Below, piece by piece: positions 27,519-36,672 of a DNA stretch of 64,000 bases. Position 1 is the stretch's first letter; each line of letters starts with the position of its first letter. The notes below the pieces were generated by a model. The model worked only from the letters and a program-made list of their open reading frames with translations, was not told the origin of the DNA and ran no database searches. A program made the position numbers and the translations under genes. Source of the stretch: QHXN01 sp963785125 (GTDB lineage: Bacteria; Acidobacteriota; Blastocatellia; Pyrinomonadales; Pyrinomonadaceae); contig CAWATU010000001.1 in NCBI GenBank assembly GCA_963785125.1, positions 248,001 to 312,000 on the forward strand, given 5' to 3'.

Positions 27519-28025
27519 ATGAGAGAAGTCGAACGCATCGCCGACCAACTGAAGCGCGCGCACGAGGGCGGCGCCTGGCACGGCCCCGCCGTGGACGAGT
27601 TGCTGAAGGGCTTGAACGCCGCACAGGCCGCCGCGCAGCACGTCGAGGGCGCGCACAGCATCTGGGAGATGGTCGCGCACATCGAGGCGTGGGAGCGCGC
27701 CATCCTGCGCCGCCTCGGCGGCGACGCCGCGCAGATTTACCAGACGGAAGAAGACTGGACTTCGCTCTCGGAAGCGTCCGAAGAGGCTTGGGCCGCCGCG
27801 CGCCGGAAGATGTCGGAGACCTACGTCGCCCTGCGTGAGGCCGTGCTCGAACTGGACGACGACGCACTCGACGAGCCCATTCTTCCGAACATGTCTACGC
27901 GCTATGTCTCGCTCCACGGCGCCATCCAGCACACGCTCTACCACGCGGGGCAGATCGCCCTCATCAGGAAAGCGCTCGGGCTGAAACCTCTGACCATCGA
28001 TTCGGACACCGCCAGCACCATATGA
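27519..28025 (+). CDS. DinB superfamily protein
   Basis: This 168-aa DinB-fold protein shows AHSIWEMVAHIEAWERAILRRL with one His, and SLHGAIQHTLYHAGQIALIRKAL with the paired His near the C-terminus. These are the usual metal-site positions. GGAGA stands before the ATG. The last bases overlap the next ATG (ATGA), so it is translationally coupled to the crotonase gene. The substrate is unknown. It is only distantly related to the DinB protein at 12711. Confidence 0.85.
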   Translation: MREVERIADQLKRAHEGGAWHGPAVDELLKGLNAAQAAAQHVEGAHSIWEMVAHIEAWERAILRRLGGDAAQIYQTEEDWTSLSEASEEAWAAARRKMSETYVALREAVLELDDDALDEPILPNMSTRYVSLHGAIQHTLYHAGQIALIRKALGLKPLTIDSDTASTI

Positions 28026-28840
28026 ACAACGAGAAGCTTCAGGTCACGCTCGACGCGGGCGTCAAGCGCATCACCTTCAACAACCCTGCGCGCCGCAACG
28101 CCGTAGACTTCGAGATGTTCGAGGCGTTCGCCGCCGCCGTCGAAGAGGCCGCGACCGACGAGAGCCGCGTCGTCGTCATCACCGGCGCGGGCGACTTCTT
28201 CTGCGCCGGCCTCGACATGAAGACAATCAGCCCATCCGAGCTGGCTGCGTTGGACGTGGCGGCGCGGATACGCGAGCTGATAAACCCTCCCATCATGCGC
28301 CTGCGGACTCTGCCCAAGCCGGTCGTCGCGCGCGTACACGGCTCGGCCGCAGGCATCGGCTTCAGCTACGTGCTCGCCTCCGATGTCGTCATCGCGTCCG
28401 AAGAGGCGACCTTCAGCCAGAGCTTCGTCCGCGTTGGCCTGATGCCCGACGGCGGCGCGACGCACCTCCTGCCCGCGCTCGTCGGACGCCTGAAAGCCTT
28501 CGAGCTGATGGCGACCGGCGACACCCTCTCCGCGCAGGGCGCGCAACGCCTCGGGCTCGTCTCACACGTCGTCCCGCGCGCCGACCTCGACGCCTTCGTG
28601 GATAAACTCGCCGCCCTCCTCGCCGCCGCGCCGCAGCCCTCGCTCGCGCGCATCAAGGCCGCCCTTAACCTCTCCGAGCAACAGGCCCTCGCCGCCGCCC
28701 TCGACTTCGAGGCCGAAGGTCAGGCCGAATGCTTCCGCTCCGCCGACTTCCTCGAAGGCGCCACCGCCTTCATGCAGAAGCGCGCCCCGCAGTTCGGGAA
28801 GAAAGTCTCCTCCGACAAAACGTTGCCCGCGAAGTCTTGA
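28022..28840 (+). CDS. Enoyl-CoA hydratase/isomerase family protein
   Basis: This 272-aa crotonase-fold protein contains GAGDFFCAGLDMK and HGSAAGIGFSYVLASDVVIA (oxyanion hole). VGLMPDGGATHLLPALVGR carries Asp where classical hydratases have a catalytic Glu. That pattern is closer to PaaG-type isomerases, so isomerase activity is more likely than hydration. It is the last gene of the aroC-hyp-DinB-crotonase run; a hairpin terminator follows 45 bases later. Confidence 0.88.
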   Translation: MNNEKLQVTLDAGVKRITFNNPARRNAVDFEMFEAFAAAVEEAATDESRVVVITGAGDFFCAGLDMKTISPSELAALDVAARIRELINPPIMRLRTLPKPVVARVHGSAAGIGFSYVLASDVVIASEEATFSQSFVRVGLMPDGGATHLLPALVGRLKAFELMATGDTLSAQGAQRLGLVSHVVPRADLDAFVDKLAALLAAAPQPSLARIKAALNLSEQQALAAALDFEAEGQAECFRSADFLEGATAFMQKRAPQFGKKVSSDKTLPAKS

Positions 28841-28885
28841 ACCAATCCCGAGCCGGGAAGCCCAACTCACATGCAAGTAGTAAGA

Positions 28886-28920
28886 GGGGCGACGCAGGCT
28901 ATCACCTGCGTCGCCCCTTC
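28886..28920 (+). terminator. Terminator after the crotonase gene
   Basis: A perfect 13-bp stem GGGGCGACGCAGG (28886-28898 with 28905-28917), a 6-base loop, and a U-rich tail TTCTCTT. Confidence 0.75.
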
Positions 28921-29047
28921 TCTTCAGATGCGGGAAGCGAAGACTCGCCTCCGCCACTATAAAGCCCTCGACTTACCTCGGCTCGGCGACAACCTCGGCG
29001 CCGTCTACATTACCGTCCGACGCCGTGAGCATGCCGCCTCTGGTGAG

Positions 29048-30259
29048 CTACGGCATGAGCTTGCCCTGCACGGAGAAGAGGGTGGTCTGGATGGTGTTGA
29101 CGCCCGTGCCGCCGACGTTGGGGCCGGCGATGCGGAAGAAGTTCGTGTTGAAGGGGCTGCCGATCACCGTGTGATCTATGTTGGGGTCGCCAATGTAACC
29201 GGCGGGGGCCAACGGCGCGACCGCCGGATTCCAGCGAAGGTAGGTGCTGAACTTGCCTTTCAGCGCCGCGCGGAAGTCGCTGGGGCCGATGCCGATGTCC
29301 TCGGTCGTGTCGATTTCGCCATCGGGAGTACCACCACCGCCGCCGGAGCCGGGGCCTTTGGCATCCGTTGCCGCGCCATCAAGCACGACGGTATCGAGGA
29401 GCGCATCTCCGTCGCCGTCCGCGACCAGCGTCGCGACGCCGTAGGGGTGCGTGATCGTGTAGCTCGTGCCGGGCGTGAGCCCGTCAATGCGGATGCGGAT
29501 ACGGGAGAAGCTGATCTGGTTCCCGACCGTCGCCTCTTCGGTCGTGAAGGCGGCCTCTTTGGCGAGCACCAGACGACCCCGTCCGCCGTTGGGCAGCGTT
29601 ATCTCAGCCTCGGCCGACCACCAGAAGGCTTCGCCGGGGAAGTTGATGAGCGTGTCGGTGACGGACGGCGCAATCGCCGGGTTCGGTATCTCAGCCAGAC
29701 AACGGCCGTTAGTGTCGAGACACAGGGCGAGGCGGAGCCCCTGATCGTCCTGATACCAGAGCGGGAAGCCGTGGCGGGGATCAATCGGCCCGACCTGCCG
29801 GTTCGGAATCGAAGCATTGAGCCCGACGCCCGTGAGCAGCACGCGGTGCGGGCTGCCAGCCGCATTGTCGGTAAGACTGATGCGGGCGCTGCGCGTCCCG
29901 ACGGCCAGAGGGTTGAACCTGACCGTGACGGTGCAGGTCGCGTTGGGTCCGAGCACCGCGCCGGTGCAGGTGGTGGAGACCAGCGTGTAGTCGCCGGGGT
30001 TGACGCCCGTCAGGGTCGTGTTAGAGATGGTCAGATTAGCCGTGCCGCTGTTCGACACCGTAATGACCTGCGTCGGCGAGATCGTCCCGGTGTTGAGCCT
30101 GCCGAAGTCGGTGACGGGGTTGGGGGTGTTCAGAGTCAGTATAGGGGCGGTCTGCGCGAGCGCAGAGACGCCGAGGACAAACGTCGCGAAAACGGAGGCC
30201 GCCAGTCGCAGCACGCTGAAGCTGCTGCGGACGGCCTTACGGTCAGTAGGGGTGTTCAC
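29048..30259 (-). CDS. Secreted protein with choice-of-anchor-D (Ig-like) domain
   Basis: This 403-aa exported protein starts at GTG 30259, supported by GAAAGGA 10-15 bases upstream and by the signal peptide that follows (VLRLAASVFATFVLGVSALAQ). Residues ~37-130 form a HYDIN/choice-of-anchor-D domain: FGRLNTGTISPTQVITVSNSGTANL, DYTLVSTTC, and CTVTVRFNP. The remainder (IPNRQVGPIDPRHGFPLWYQDDQG onward) is a conserved-looking but unnamed region with a Gly-rich linker. It may bind surface partners. It is a single gene. Confidence 0.75.
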   Translation of the reverse strand: MNTPTDRKAVRSSFSVLRLAASVFATFVLGVSALAQTAPILTLNTPNPVTDFGRLNTGTISPTQVITVSNSGTANLTISNTTLTGVNPGDYTLVSTTCTGAVLGPNATCTVTVRFNPLAVGTRSARISLTDNAAGSPHRVLLTGVGLNASIPNRQVGPIDPRHGFPLWYQDDQGLRLALCLDTNGRCLAEIPNPAIAPSVTDTLINFPGEAFWWSAEAEITLPNGGRGRLVLAKEAAFTTEEATVGNQISFSRIRIRIDGLTPGTSYTITHPYGVATLVADGDGDALLDTVVLDGAATDAKGPGSGGGGGTPDGEIDTTEDIGIGPSDFRAALKGKFSTYLRWNPAVAPLAPAGYIGDPNIDHTVIGSPFNTNFFRIAGPNVGGTGVNTIQTTLFSVQGKLMP

Positions 30260-30933
30260 TTTACTTCGTTCCTTTCGAGGGTAGTGGTTTGGGTTGTGGA
30301 GTATCTGATTTTGAGCACAGACCTTTTGACGAGACACTTCGTCGGCCTTCCGGGCATCGAACGGGCGGACGGAGGCCGGCCGGGCGTGATGCCCGTTGAC
30401 CATGCTTGTTACCTCGTGCTCTTGACCCGATAAGTTCTTGACGCCTGAACGGTCAGGGCTGAAGAAGGGCGACCGTCCACTACGGCGGCGCCTTGAAACG
30501 ATTGAGTGAAGCGTTCACTGCATCGTTGACAAGACGGAGGCCGCAGTCTGAACTGAGGAGGCCGAACGAATAAACCGTCGGCGCGAAACTCCGGAATGCA
30601 CGCGGAGCAAGTGCAATCCTTGTGCCCGTGGACGAGCCATGTGTTTGGAGTCTGCGGAACCGCACACACAAAATCGCTAACCGATTCACGAATGTTGCTC
30701 GCAAGGCAGTCTAGGTGTTTCACCCTGAAACAAAGAGATCGCGGCGAGTTTCACTACGGAACAGGGGTGCGGTATGCCGGATTACTCGCCCACGAGTCGA
30801 GGTCGGACGAAGCCGAAGGGGCGCGGGTTGGCAAGGATTTGAGTGTTCATAGTAGACTAATCGTAGGGCGGCTCTCGGGTCGCGGGCGCGGACTGCGCGC
30901 CAGAAATAAAAGAGTAAGGCTGAGCAACTGACG
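30260..30933. other. 674-base divergent gap with no supported gene
   Basis: It holds the leader of the anchor-D gene on the minus strand and the upstream region of def on the plus strand. Short open frames on both strands lack ribosome-binding sites and have Cys/His/Arg compositions unlike real neighbours. I looked for riboswitch-like or tRNA-like folds and saw none that convince. Confidence 0.4.
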
Positions 30934-31449
30934 ATGGCACTTTTGGAGATTGTGAAGTACGGGGAGCCGGTGTTGGAGACGCCGGGCGAGCCCGTGACGG
31001 AGTTCGACGCGGGGCTGAAGCGGCTGGTGTCGGACATGTTCGAGACGATGTATGCGGCGCGCGGGGTGGGTCTGGCGGCGCCGCAGGTCGGCGTGTCGAA
31101 GCGTCTGTTCGTGATGGACTGTTCGGGTGGTCGCGACCCGGAGGCGCGCGTCGCGCTCGTCAACCCGGTCGTCCTGAGCATCGAGGGCGAGCAGGCGGGC
31201 GAAGAGGGCTGCCTGTCGTTCCCCGGCATCTTCTTTCAGGTGAAGCGCTCGCTGCGCGCCGTCGTCCGCGCGCAGGATTTGCAGGGCGAGGAGTTCGAGT
31301 TTGACGGCCTTGACCTCGAAGCGCGCTGCATGCTCCACGAGACAGACCACTGCGACGGCATCGTCTTCATCGACCGCACTACGTCGCTCAAGCGCGAACT
31401 GGTCAGACGCAAGATCAAGAGACTCCAGAAGCAGGGCCGCTGGGTCTAG
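30934..31449 (+). CDS. def: Peptide deformylase
   Basis: Def removes the N-formyl group from nascent proteins, using a metal held by one Cys and two His. All three motifs are present in 171 aa: GVGLAAPQ, EEGCLSFPG and HETDHCDG (HExxH). The third motif has Cys where Leu is usual after the second His, which is outside the metal ligands. It is a single gene; fmt, its functional counterpart, lies 3 kb downstream. Confidence 0.96.
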   Translation: MALLEIVKYGEPVLETPGEPVTEFDAGLKRLVSDMFETMYAARGVGLAAPQVGVSKRLFVMDCSGGRDPEARVALVNPVVLSIEGEQAGEEGCLSFPGIFFQVKRSLRAVVRAQDLQGEEFEFDGLDLEARCMLHETDHCDGIVFIDRTTSLKRELVRRKIKRLQKQGRWV

Positions 31450-31476
31450 GTAAAGTTTAAGATTGCGGAAAGCGGG

Positions 31477-31519
31477 TTGAGGGTTGATGAGAGACACGCT
31501 GCTTCTCATCAACCCTCAA
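31477..31519. repeat. 16-bp perfect inverted repeat after def
   Basis: The arms 31477-31492 and 31504-31519 are complementary around an 11-base loop. The left side reads GGGTTGA-GGGTTGA at a seven-base step. Confidence 0.75.
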
Positions 31520-31621
31520 TCCACATTCGGGCGCGCTCGCGGTACTTTTGAGAGTTGTGTTAGCATGGACGAAACTTTCACATAACACACGGTCATCATT
31601 GTCCCCGACGAGGAGAAGAGT

Positions 31622-33223
31622 ATGCAGCAGATGAAGCAAGAAGAGTTCCGCAACGAGCCTTTCACAGACTTCTCGGTTGAAGAGAACGCGCGCGCGATGC
31701 GCGAGGCGCTCGCCCGAGTTCAGACGGAGTTGGGACGCGAGTACCCGCTCGTCATCGGCGGCGAACGGGTCGAGACCGGCGATATCCTTGAGAGCCTGAA
31801 CCCCGCGCGCAAGACCGAGGTGGTCGGCCGCTTCCACAAGGCGACGAAAGAGCTGGCGACGCAGGCCGTCGAGCGTGCCGACGAGGTTTTCAAGACGTGG
31901 CGCAACACGCTCCCGCACCAGCGCGCAGACCTGCTCGTCCGCGTGGCCTCTCTGCTGCGCGAGCGCAAGCACTACTTCTCCGCGTGGATGGTGCACGAGG
32001 TCGCCAAGACGTGGCCCGAGGCCGACGGCGACACGGCCGAGGCCATCGACTTCCTTGAGTTCTACGCGCGCGAGATGATTCGCTACGCCGGCGACCAGCC
32101 GCTCACGCGCATCGAAGGCGAAGAGAACCGCCTCACCTACATCCCGCTCGGCGTCGGCGTCGTCATCCCGCCCTGGAACTTCCCGCTCGCCATCATGGCC
32201 GGCATGACCGTCGCCTCGGTCGTCACGGGCAACACCGTCGTGCTCAAGCCCTCGTCCGACGCGCCGACTATCGCTTACAAGTTCTTCGAGTTGCTGGAAG
32301 AGGCGGGGATGCCTGCGGGCGTCGTTAACTTCATGGTCGGCGCGGGCGGCGAGGTCGGCGACACGGTCGTCGATCATCCCTTGACGCGCTACGTCGCCTT
32401 CACCGGCTCGAAGGAGATCGGCATGCGCGTCTACGAGCGCGCGGCCAAAGTCCAGAAGGGTCAAATCTGGCTCAAGCGCGTCGTGGCCGAGATGGGCGGC
32501 AAGGACGCCATCATCGTCGATTCCGACGTGGATGTTGAGGAGGTCGCGGCCGGCGTCGTCAGCTCCGCCTTCGGCTTCCAGGGGCAGAAGTGTTCCGCCT
32601 GCTCGCGCGCCATCATTCATCAGGACGTGTACGACTCGGTCGTCCAGAAGATTGTCGAGGGTGCGTCGAAGATTAAGGTCGGAGACCCGTCCGACGTTTC
32701 GACGACGATGGGCGCCGTTATCAACCAGAAGGCTTTCAAGACCATCAACCAGTACATCGAGTGGGGCCAGGAGGACGGCGGACGCCTCGTCGCGGGCGGC
32801 GGCAGCGACGGCGAGCAGGGCTTCTTCGTCGAGCCGACCGTCATCGCCGACGTGAAGCCCGGCGACCGCATCGAGCAGCAGGAAATCTTCGGCCCCGTGC
32901 TCGCCTGCATCAAGGCGTCGAGCTTCGACGAGGCGCTACAGATCGCGAACAACACCGAGTACGGTCTGACCGGCGCCGTCTACACGAACGACCCCGAAAA
33001 ACTCGAGCGCGCGGCGCGCGAGTTCCACGTCGGCAACCTCTACCTCAACCGCAAGTGTACGGGCGCGCTCGTCGGCGCCCACCCCTTCGGCGGCTTCAAC
33101 ATGTCGGGCACCGACTCGAAGGCCGGCGGCCGCGACTACCTCGGCCTCTTCATGCAGGCCAAGCTCGTCTCCGAAAAAATCCGCCCCGGCCACTCGAACA
33201 AAGAGAAGCGTGGGGCGATCTGA
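31622..33223 (+). CDS. pruA: L-glutamate gamma-semialdehyde dehydrogenase (P5C dehydrogenase)
   Basis: This 533-aa NAD-dependent enzyme oxidises glutamate semialdehyde to glutamate in proline breakdown. ALDH signatures are PPWNFPLAIMAGM, FTGSKEIGMRVYERA, the Glu in VVAEMGGKDAIIVD, and catalytic Cys in GQKCSACSR. It has the monofunctional RocA/PruA-type N-terminus (EEFRNEPFTDFS). The ribosome-binding site is GAGGAGAAG before the ATG. No proline dehydrogenase is adjacent. Confidence 0.94.
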   Translation: MQQMKQEEFRNEPFTDFSVEENARAMREALARVQTELGREYPLVIGGERVETGDILESLNPARKTEVVGRFHKATKELATQAVERADEVFKTWRNTLPHQRADLLVRVASLLRERKHYFSAWMVHEVAKTWPEADGDTAEAIDFLEFYAREMIRYAGDQPLTRIEGEENRLTYIPLGVGVVIPPWNFPLAIMAGMTVASVVTGNTVVLKPSSDAPTIAYKFFELLEEAGMPAGVVNFMVGAGGEVGDTVVDHPLTRYVAFTGSKEIGMRVYERAAKVQKGQIWLKRVVAEMGGKDAIIVDSDVDVEEVAAGVVSSAFGFQGQKCSACSRAIIHQDVYDSVVQKIVEGASKIKVGDPSDVSTTMGAVINQKAFKTINQYIEWGQEDGGRLVAGGGSDGEQGFFVEPTVIADVKPGDRIEQQEIFGPVLACIKASSFDEALQIANNTEYGLTGAVYTNDPEKLERAAREFHVGNLYLNRKCTGALVGAHPFGGFNMSGTDSKAGGRDYLGLFMQAKLVSEKIRPGHSNKEKRGAI

Positions 33224-33262
33224 AAGCGGCGGGCCGCAGGCATTAAGTTAAAGGCAAACTTC

Positions 33263-34207
33263 ATGAACCTCTCTAAGTCCGGAGCCGCCGCGTTCGTCGC
33301 GGTGCTGCTCCTTCTTGCGCAGCTGACGCCGCGCACCAACGCGTCGCCGCAGCAACAACGCGCGACTACGCGACCGGATTCGGTCGTCTTTCTCGTCACG
33401 AAGGACGCGACCGAGGATGCGCAGGTCGAGCCGGTCGCGGTCATCGACGGGCGCGGCACGATTGCCGAGCCAGACTCGGGAAGGCCGGACGACGGCGGAC
33501 TCTCCGCGTTCCTCGCGCCCTACTACAAACCGGGCGCGAAGTACCGTCTGGTCTTCGGCGGCGCCGAAGCGGGAGCCCTGACGATACGCGCGGTCACGCA
33601 CGCGGAGTGTTCGCCCAACACGGCGAGTGCCGACATCGACTCGGCGACGGCGAAGCTCGGCGGCAATGTGATGGCCCTGGCGACCGACGGCGGGTTCGCC
33701 CTGCGCGCGCAAAGCTCGCGACGCGTGCCGACCGCCGAAGAGCGCACGGCCGTCTTCGGCGTGGCAAAGCGTTTCCTTGCGGGTAAGCGTGTGAGCGCGT
33801 CCACGGTCGAGCGCGGCACGAAGACGCTCAACCTCACCGCGACCGACCTCGACGGCGACGGGCGCGAAGAGCTGGTCGGCAGCTACGTGGTCAAGACGGG
33901 GCCGAAGGTCAGGGACACGCTCTTTCTCATCGCCGCGCCGCAGGGGCGAGGCTACCGCGCGGCCTTCACCAAGTACGCGCGCGTCAACGCACGCGAGATG
34001 ATGGACCCGTCGCTCATCGACAACATCGGTGAGGACGGACTCGGCGCCGAGCTTTACGTCGAGCAGTTTGACGCGGACGGCGACGGTGTGGGCGAAGTCT
34101 TCACCCTCTCGCGCAGCTTCGAGGGTACGACCTACAGGGCCTACCAGCGCCGCCGCGGCGTCTGGCGCGCGGCCTACGAGAACTACAGTTATCGCTGTGC
34201 GTACTGA
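33263..34207 (+). CDS. Secreted hypothetical protein with DxDGDG motifs
   Basis: I do not recognise this 314-aa protein. It has an N-terminal signal peptide (AAAFVAVLLLLAQL, cleavage near TNA-S). Two calcium-loop-like motifs (TDLDGDGREE and FDADGDGVGE) sit in strand-rich surroundings, as in FG-GAP/VCBS-like repeats. One Cys lies in the middle and one near the end. It lies 39 bases after pruA and 27 bases before fmt, on the same strand. Extracellular or periplasmic location is predicted. Confidence 0.65.
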   Translation: MNLSKSGAAAFVAVLLLLAQLTPRTNASPQQQRATTRPDSVVFLVTKDATEDAQVEPVAVIDGRGTIAEPDSGRPDDGGLSAFLAPYYKPGAKYRLVFGGAEAGALTIRAVTHAECSPNTASADIDSATAKLGGNVMALATDGGFALRAQSSRRVPTAEERTAVFGVAKRFLAGKRVSASTVERGTKTLNLTATDLDGDGREELVGSYVVKTGPKVRDTLFLIAAPQGRGYRAAFTKYARVNAREMMDPSLIDNIGEDGLGAELYVEQFDADGDGVGEVFTLSRSFEGTTYRAYQRRRGVWRAAYENYSYRCAY

Positions 34208-34234
34208 AGGCGCAAGCCGCGTCGTCCGACACTT

Positions 34235-35161
34235 ATGAAACTAATCTTCATGGGCACGCCCGAGTCCGCGGTGCCGACGCTGAAGCGTTGTGTCGAGGAG
34301 GGGCACGAAGTTCTGGGCGTGTGGACGCAGCCGGACAGGCCGGCGGGGCGCGGGAATAAGTTGAAGACATCGCCCGTGAAGGAGTTCGCGCTCTCGCGGG
34401 GGCTGGCCGTTCAACAGCCGTCGAAGATTAAGACGGAGGAGGCGCTGGCGCTCTTCACCGAGCGCGAGTTCGACGCGGCGGTGGTGGTTGCGTACGGGCG
34501 GATACTGCCGCCCGCGTTCCTGCGCGCGCCGCGGCTCGGCTGCATCAACGTCCATTTCTCTCTGCTGCCGAAGTACCGCGGCGCCGCGCCCGTCAACTGG
34601 GCCGTCGCGCGCGGCGAGCATGAGACGGGTGTCACGACGATGCTCATGGACGAAGGGCTCGACACCGGCCCCGTCCTCCTCCAACGCTCGACCGCGATTG
34701 AAGACGGCGAGACCGCGACGCAACTGCTCGAACGACTGTCGCACGTCGGCGCGGAGTTGCTTGTCGAGACGTTGTCGCGCTTCGACGAGATTGAGCCGCG
34801 ACCTCAGGACGACGCGCAGTCAACGCTCGCGCCCATCCTCCGACGCGAGGATGGGCTCATCGACTGGTCGCTCGACGCCGCGCAGATCGAGCGCCGCGTG
34901 CGCGGCTTCCAGCCGTGGCCGAACGCTTACACTCAGTTCCGCGGTCAGAAGCTCATCATTTGGAGGGCGCGGAGACTCTTCGCCAACCCGGGGGAGCTAC
35001 TACCCGGCCAGGTGATGCAGGCACGCGGGGACAGTCTCATCGTCGTCTGCGGGAGCGCCGCGCTGGAACTGGTCGAAGTACAGATGGAGGGGCGCAAGCG
35101 GGTGGGCGCGCGCGACTTCATCAACGGCATGCACGTGCAGGTGGGCGAGCAGTTAGGTTGA
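34235..35161 (+). CDS. fmt: Methionyl-tRNA formyltransferase
   Basis: Fmt formylates initiator Met-tRNA with 10-formyl-THF. The 308-aa protein shows MKLIFMGTPESAVPTL, the active-site region CINVHFSLLPKYRGAAPVNWA, TTMLMDEGLDTGPVL and a C-terminal OB-like domain. rsmB starts 5 bases after the stop, a common bacterial order (def/fmt/rsmB). Confidence 0.97.
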   Translation: MKLIFMGTPESAVPTLKRCVEEGHEVLGVWTQPDRPAGRGNKLKTSPVKEFALSRGLAVQQPSKIKTEEALALFTEREFDAAVVVAYGRILPPAFLRAPRLGCINVHFSLLPKYRGAAPVNWAVARGEHETGVTTMLMDEGLDTGPVLLQRSTAIEDGETATQLLERLSHVGAELLVETLSRFDEIEPRPQDDAQSTLAPILRREDGLIDWSLDAAQIERRVRGFQPWPNAYTQFRGQKLIIWRARRLFANPGELLPGQVMQARGDSLIVVCGSAALELVEVQMEGRKRVGARDFINGMHVQVGEQLG

Positions 35162-35166
35162 AACAT

Positions 35167-36561
35167 ATGGCCGGACGCGTGCGCATTGTGAAGCGTGCGG
35201 CGAAGAAGGGCGCGGGCGGCGGCCGTCAGGCGGTGTCGCCCGCGCGCCGCGCTGCGTTCGAGGTGCTGCGCAGGGTCGAGGAGGAGGGCGCGTTCGCCGC
35301 GCCGCTGCTGGCGAATCTGCCTGAATCGCTCTCACCTGAAGACCGCGGGCTTGCATACGAGCTGACGCTCGGCGTGCTGCGCCGGCAGTTGTGGCTCGAC
35401 CGCGTCGTCGAACATTTTTCAGAGCGTAAGGCGGGAAAGCTCGACGCGCCCGTCCGGCTCGCCTTGAGGATGGGGCTGTTTCAGCTCCGCTTCCTCTCGC
35501 GCGTGCCGGCGCACGCGGCCGTCAACGAGTCCGTGCAGCTCGCGCACGCCAAAGGCTTCCGCTCCGCTGCCTCCTTCATCAACGCCGTGCTGCGCCGCGC
35601 GACGCGCGAGCCCGACTTTGACCCCGCAGCCGCGGTCGAAGACCCGCTCGAACGCATCGCCGTCGAGACTTCACACCCGCCCAAGCTCATACGCCGCTGG
35701 GCCGCCGCCTTCGGCATCGAAGAGGCTGCGGGCTTCGCCAAAGCCAACAACGACTCCGCGCCCGCCGCCTTCCGCGTCAACACTCTGAAGGCCGACCCGG
35801 CGACTCTCGTCGAAAAGCTGCGGGCCGAAGGTCTCTCCATCGAGCCGTCGCGCGTCGCGCCCGGCGGCTGGCGCGTCGAGAGCGGCGCGGGCGCGAGCAC
35901 CTCCCTGCGTGGACTCGCGGCCGAAGGTCTCGTCTACATGCAGGATGAGGCGTCGCAACTCGTCGCGCATGTGCTCGGCGCGGCGCCGGGCGAGCGCGTA
36001 CTCGACGCGTGCGCCGCGCCCGGGAGCAAGACGACGCACGTCGCGACGCTCGCCGGAGGCCGCGCCCTCGTCGTCGCGGGCGACCTGCACGAACACAGGC
36101 TCCGCGTCGTCGCAGAGACGTGCGCGCGTCTGGATGCGCGCGGCGTGACCCTCGTCGCGCTCGACGCAGAGAGGGCGTTGCCCTTCGCTGCGGAGACGTT
36201 CGACCGCGTGCTCGTGGATGCGCCCTGTACGGGCACGGGCACGCTGCGTCACAACCCGGAGATACGCTGGCGCCTCTCGCTCGAAAGTTTCCGCGAGCTG
36301 CCCGCGGTGCAGGCGAGGATTATTGCGGAGGCCGCACGGTGCTTACGCCGCGGCGGGCGCCTTGTCTACTCCACCTGCTCGGTCGAGAGGGAAGAGAACG
36401 AAGAGGTCGTCGCCGCCTTCCTCCAAACACACACGGACTTCAAACAGGTCGAGGCCGCGCCCGCCCCCGCCCATCTCCTGCTCCCCGGCGGCGCCGCACG
36501 CACCTGGCCCCAACGCGACGACGTTGACGGCTTCTACGTCGCAGCACTCGAAAGGCGGTAG
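35167..36561 (+). CDS. rsmB: 16S rRNA m5C967 methyltransferase
   Basis: This 464-aa SAM-dependent RNA methyltransferase begins at ATG 35167, just after fmt; the open frame extends upstream only as a shadow of fmt. The N-terminus is basic. An NusB-like domain follows (SPARRAAFEVLRRVEEEGAFAAP through ~180). The catalytic domain has ACAAPGSKTTH, DAPCTGTGTLRHNPEI with the nucleophile-region Cys, and STCSVEREENE. The assignment to RsmB rather than another Nol1/Nop2 enzyme rests on the NusB domain and the fmt neighbour. Confidence 0.93.
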   Translation: MAGRVRIVKRAAKKGAGGGRQAVSPARRAAFEVLRRVEEEGAFAAPLLANLPESLSPEDRGLAYELTLGVLRRQLWLDRVVEHFSERKAGKLDAPVRLALRMGLFQLRFLSRVPAHAAVNESVQLAHAKGFRSAASFINAVLRRATREPDFDPAAAVEDPLERIAVETSHPPKLIRRWAAAFGIEEAAGFAKANNDSAPAAFRVNTLKADPATLVEKLRAEGLSIEPSRVAPGGWRVESGAGASTSLRGLAAEGLVYMQDEASQLVAHVLGAAPGERVLDACAAPGSKTTHVATLAGGRALVVAGDLHEHRLRVVAETCARLDARGVTLVALDAERALPFAAETFDRVLVDAPCTGTGTLRHNPEIRWRLSLESFRELPAVQARIIAEAARCLRRGGRLVYSTCSVEREENEEVVAAFLQTHTDFKQVEAAPAPAHLLLPGGAARTWPQRDDVDGFYVAALERR

Positions 36562-36672
36562 GCAATTGCTTCCTTGCGGCTCGCGCGCGGCGGGTGTTAG
36601 ACTGCGCCGGCCGTCTGGTGACAGTCTTTTGGCGGCAAATTCCCCCGTCGGGCTTATGAGAGGCAGCAGTTA

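Noticed and set aside
30260..30933. Riboswitch or small gene in the divergent gap
   Set aside because: I compared it with c-di-GMP and other common riboswitch cores and saw none; frames on both strands lack start signals.
34915..35166. Upstream extension of rsmB into fmt
   Set aside because: It is the shadow of fmt in another frame; ATG 35167 gives the expected basic N-terminus and NusB domain.
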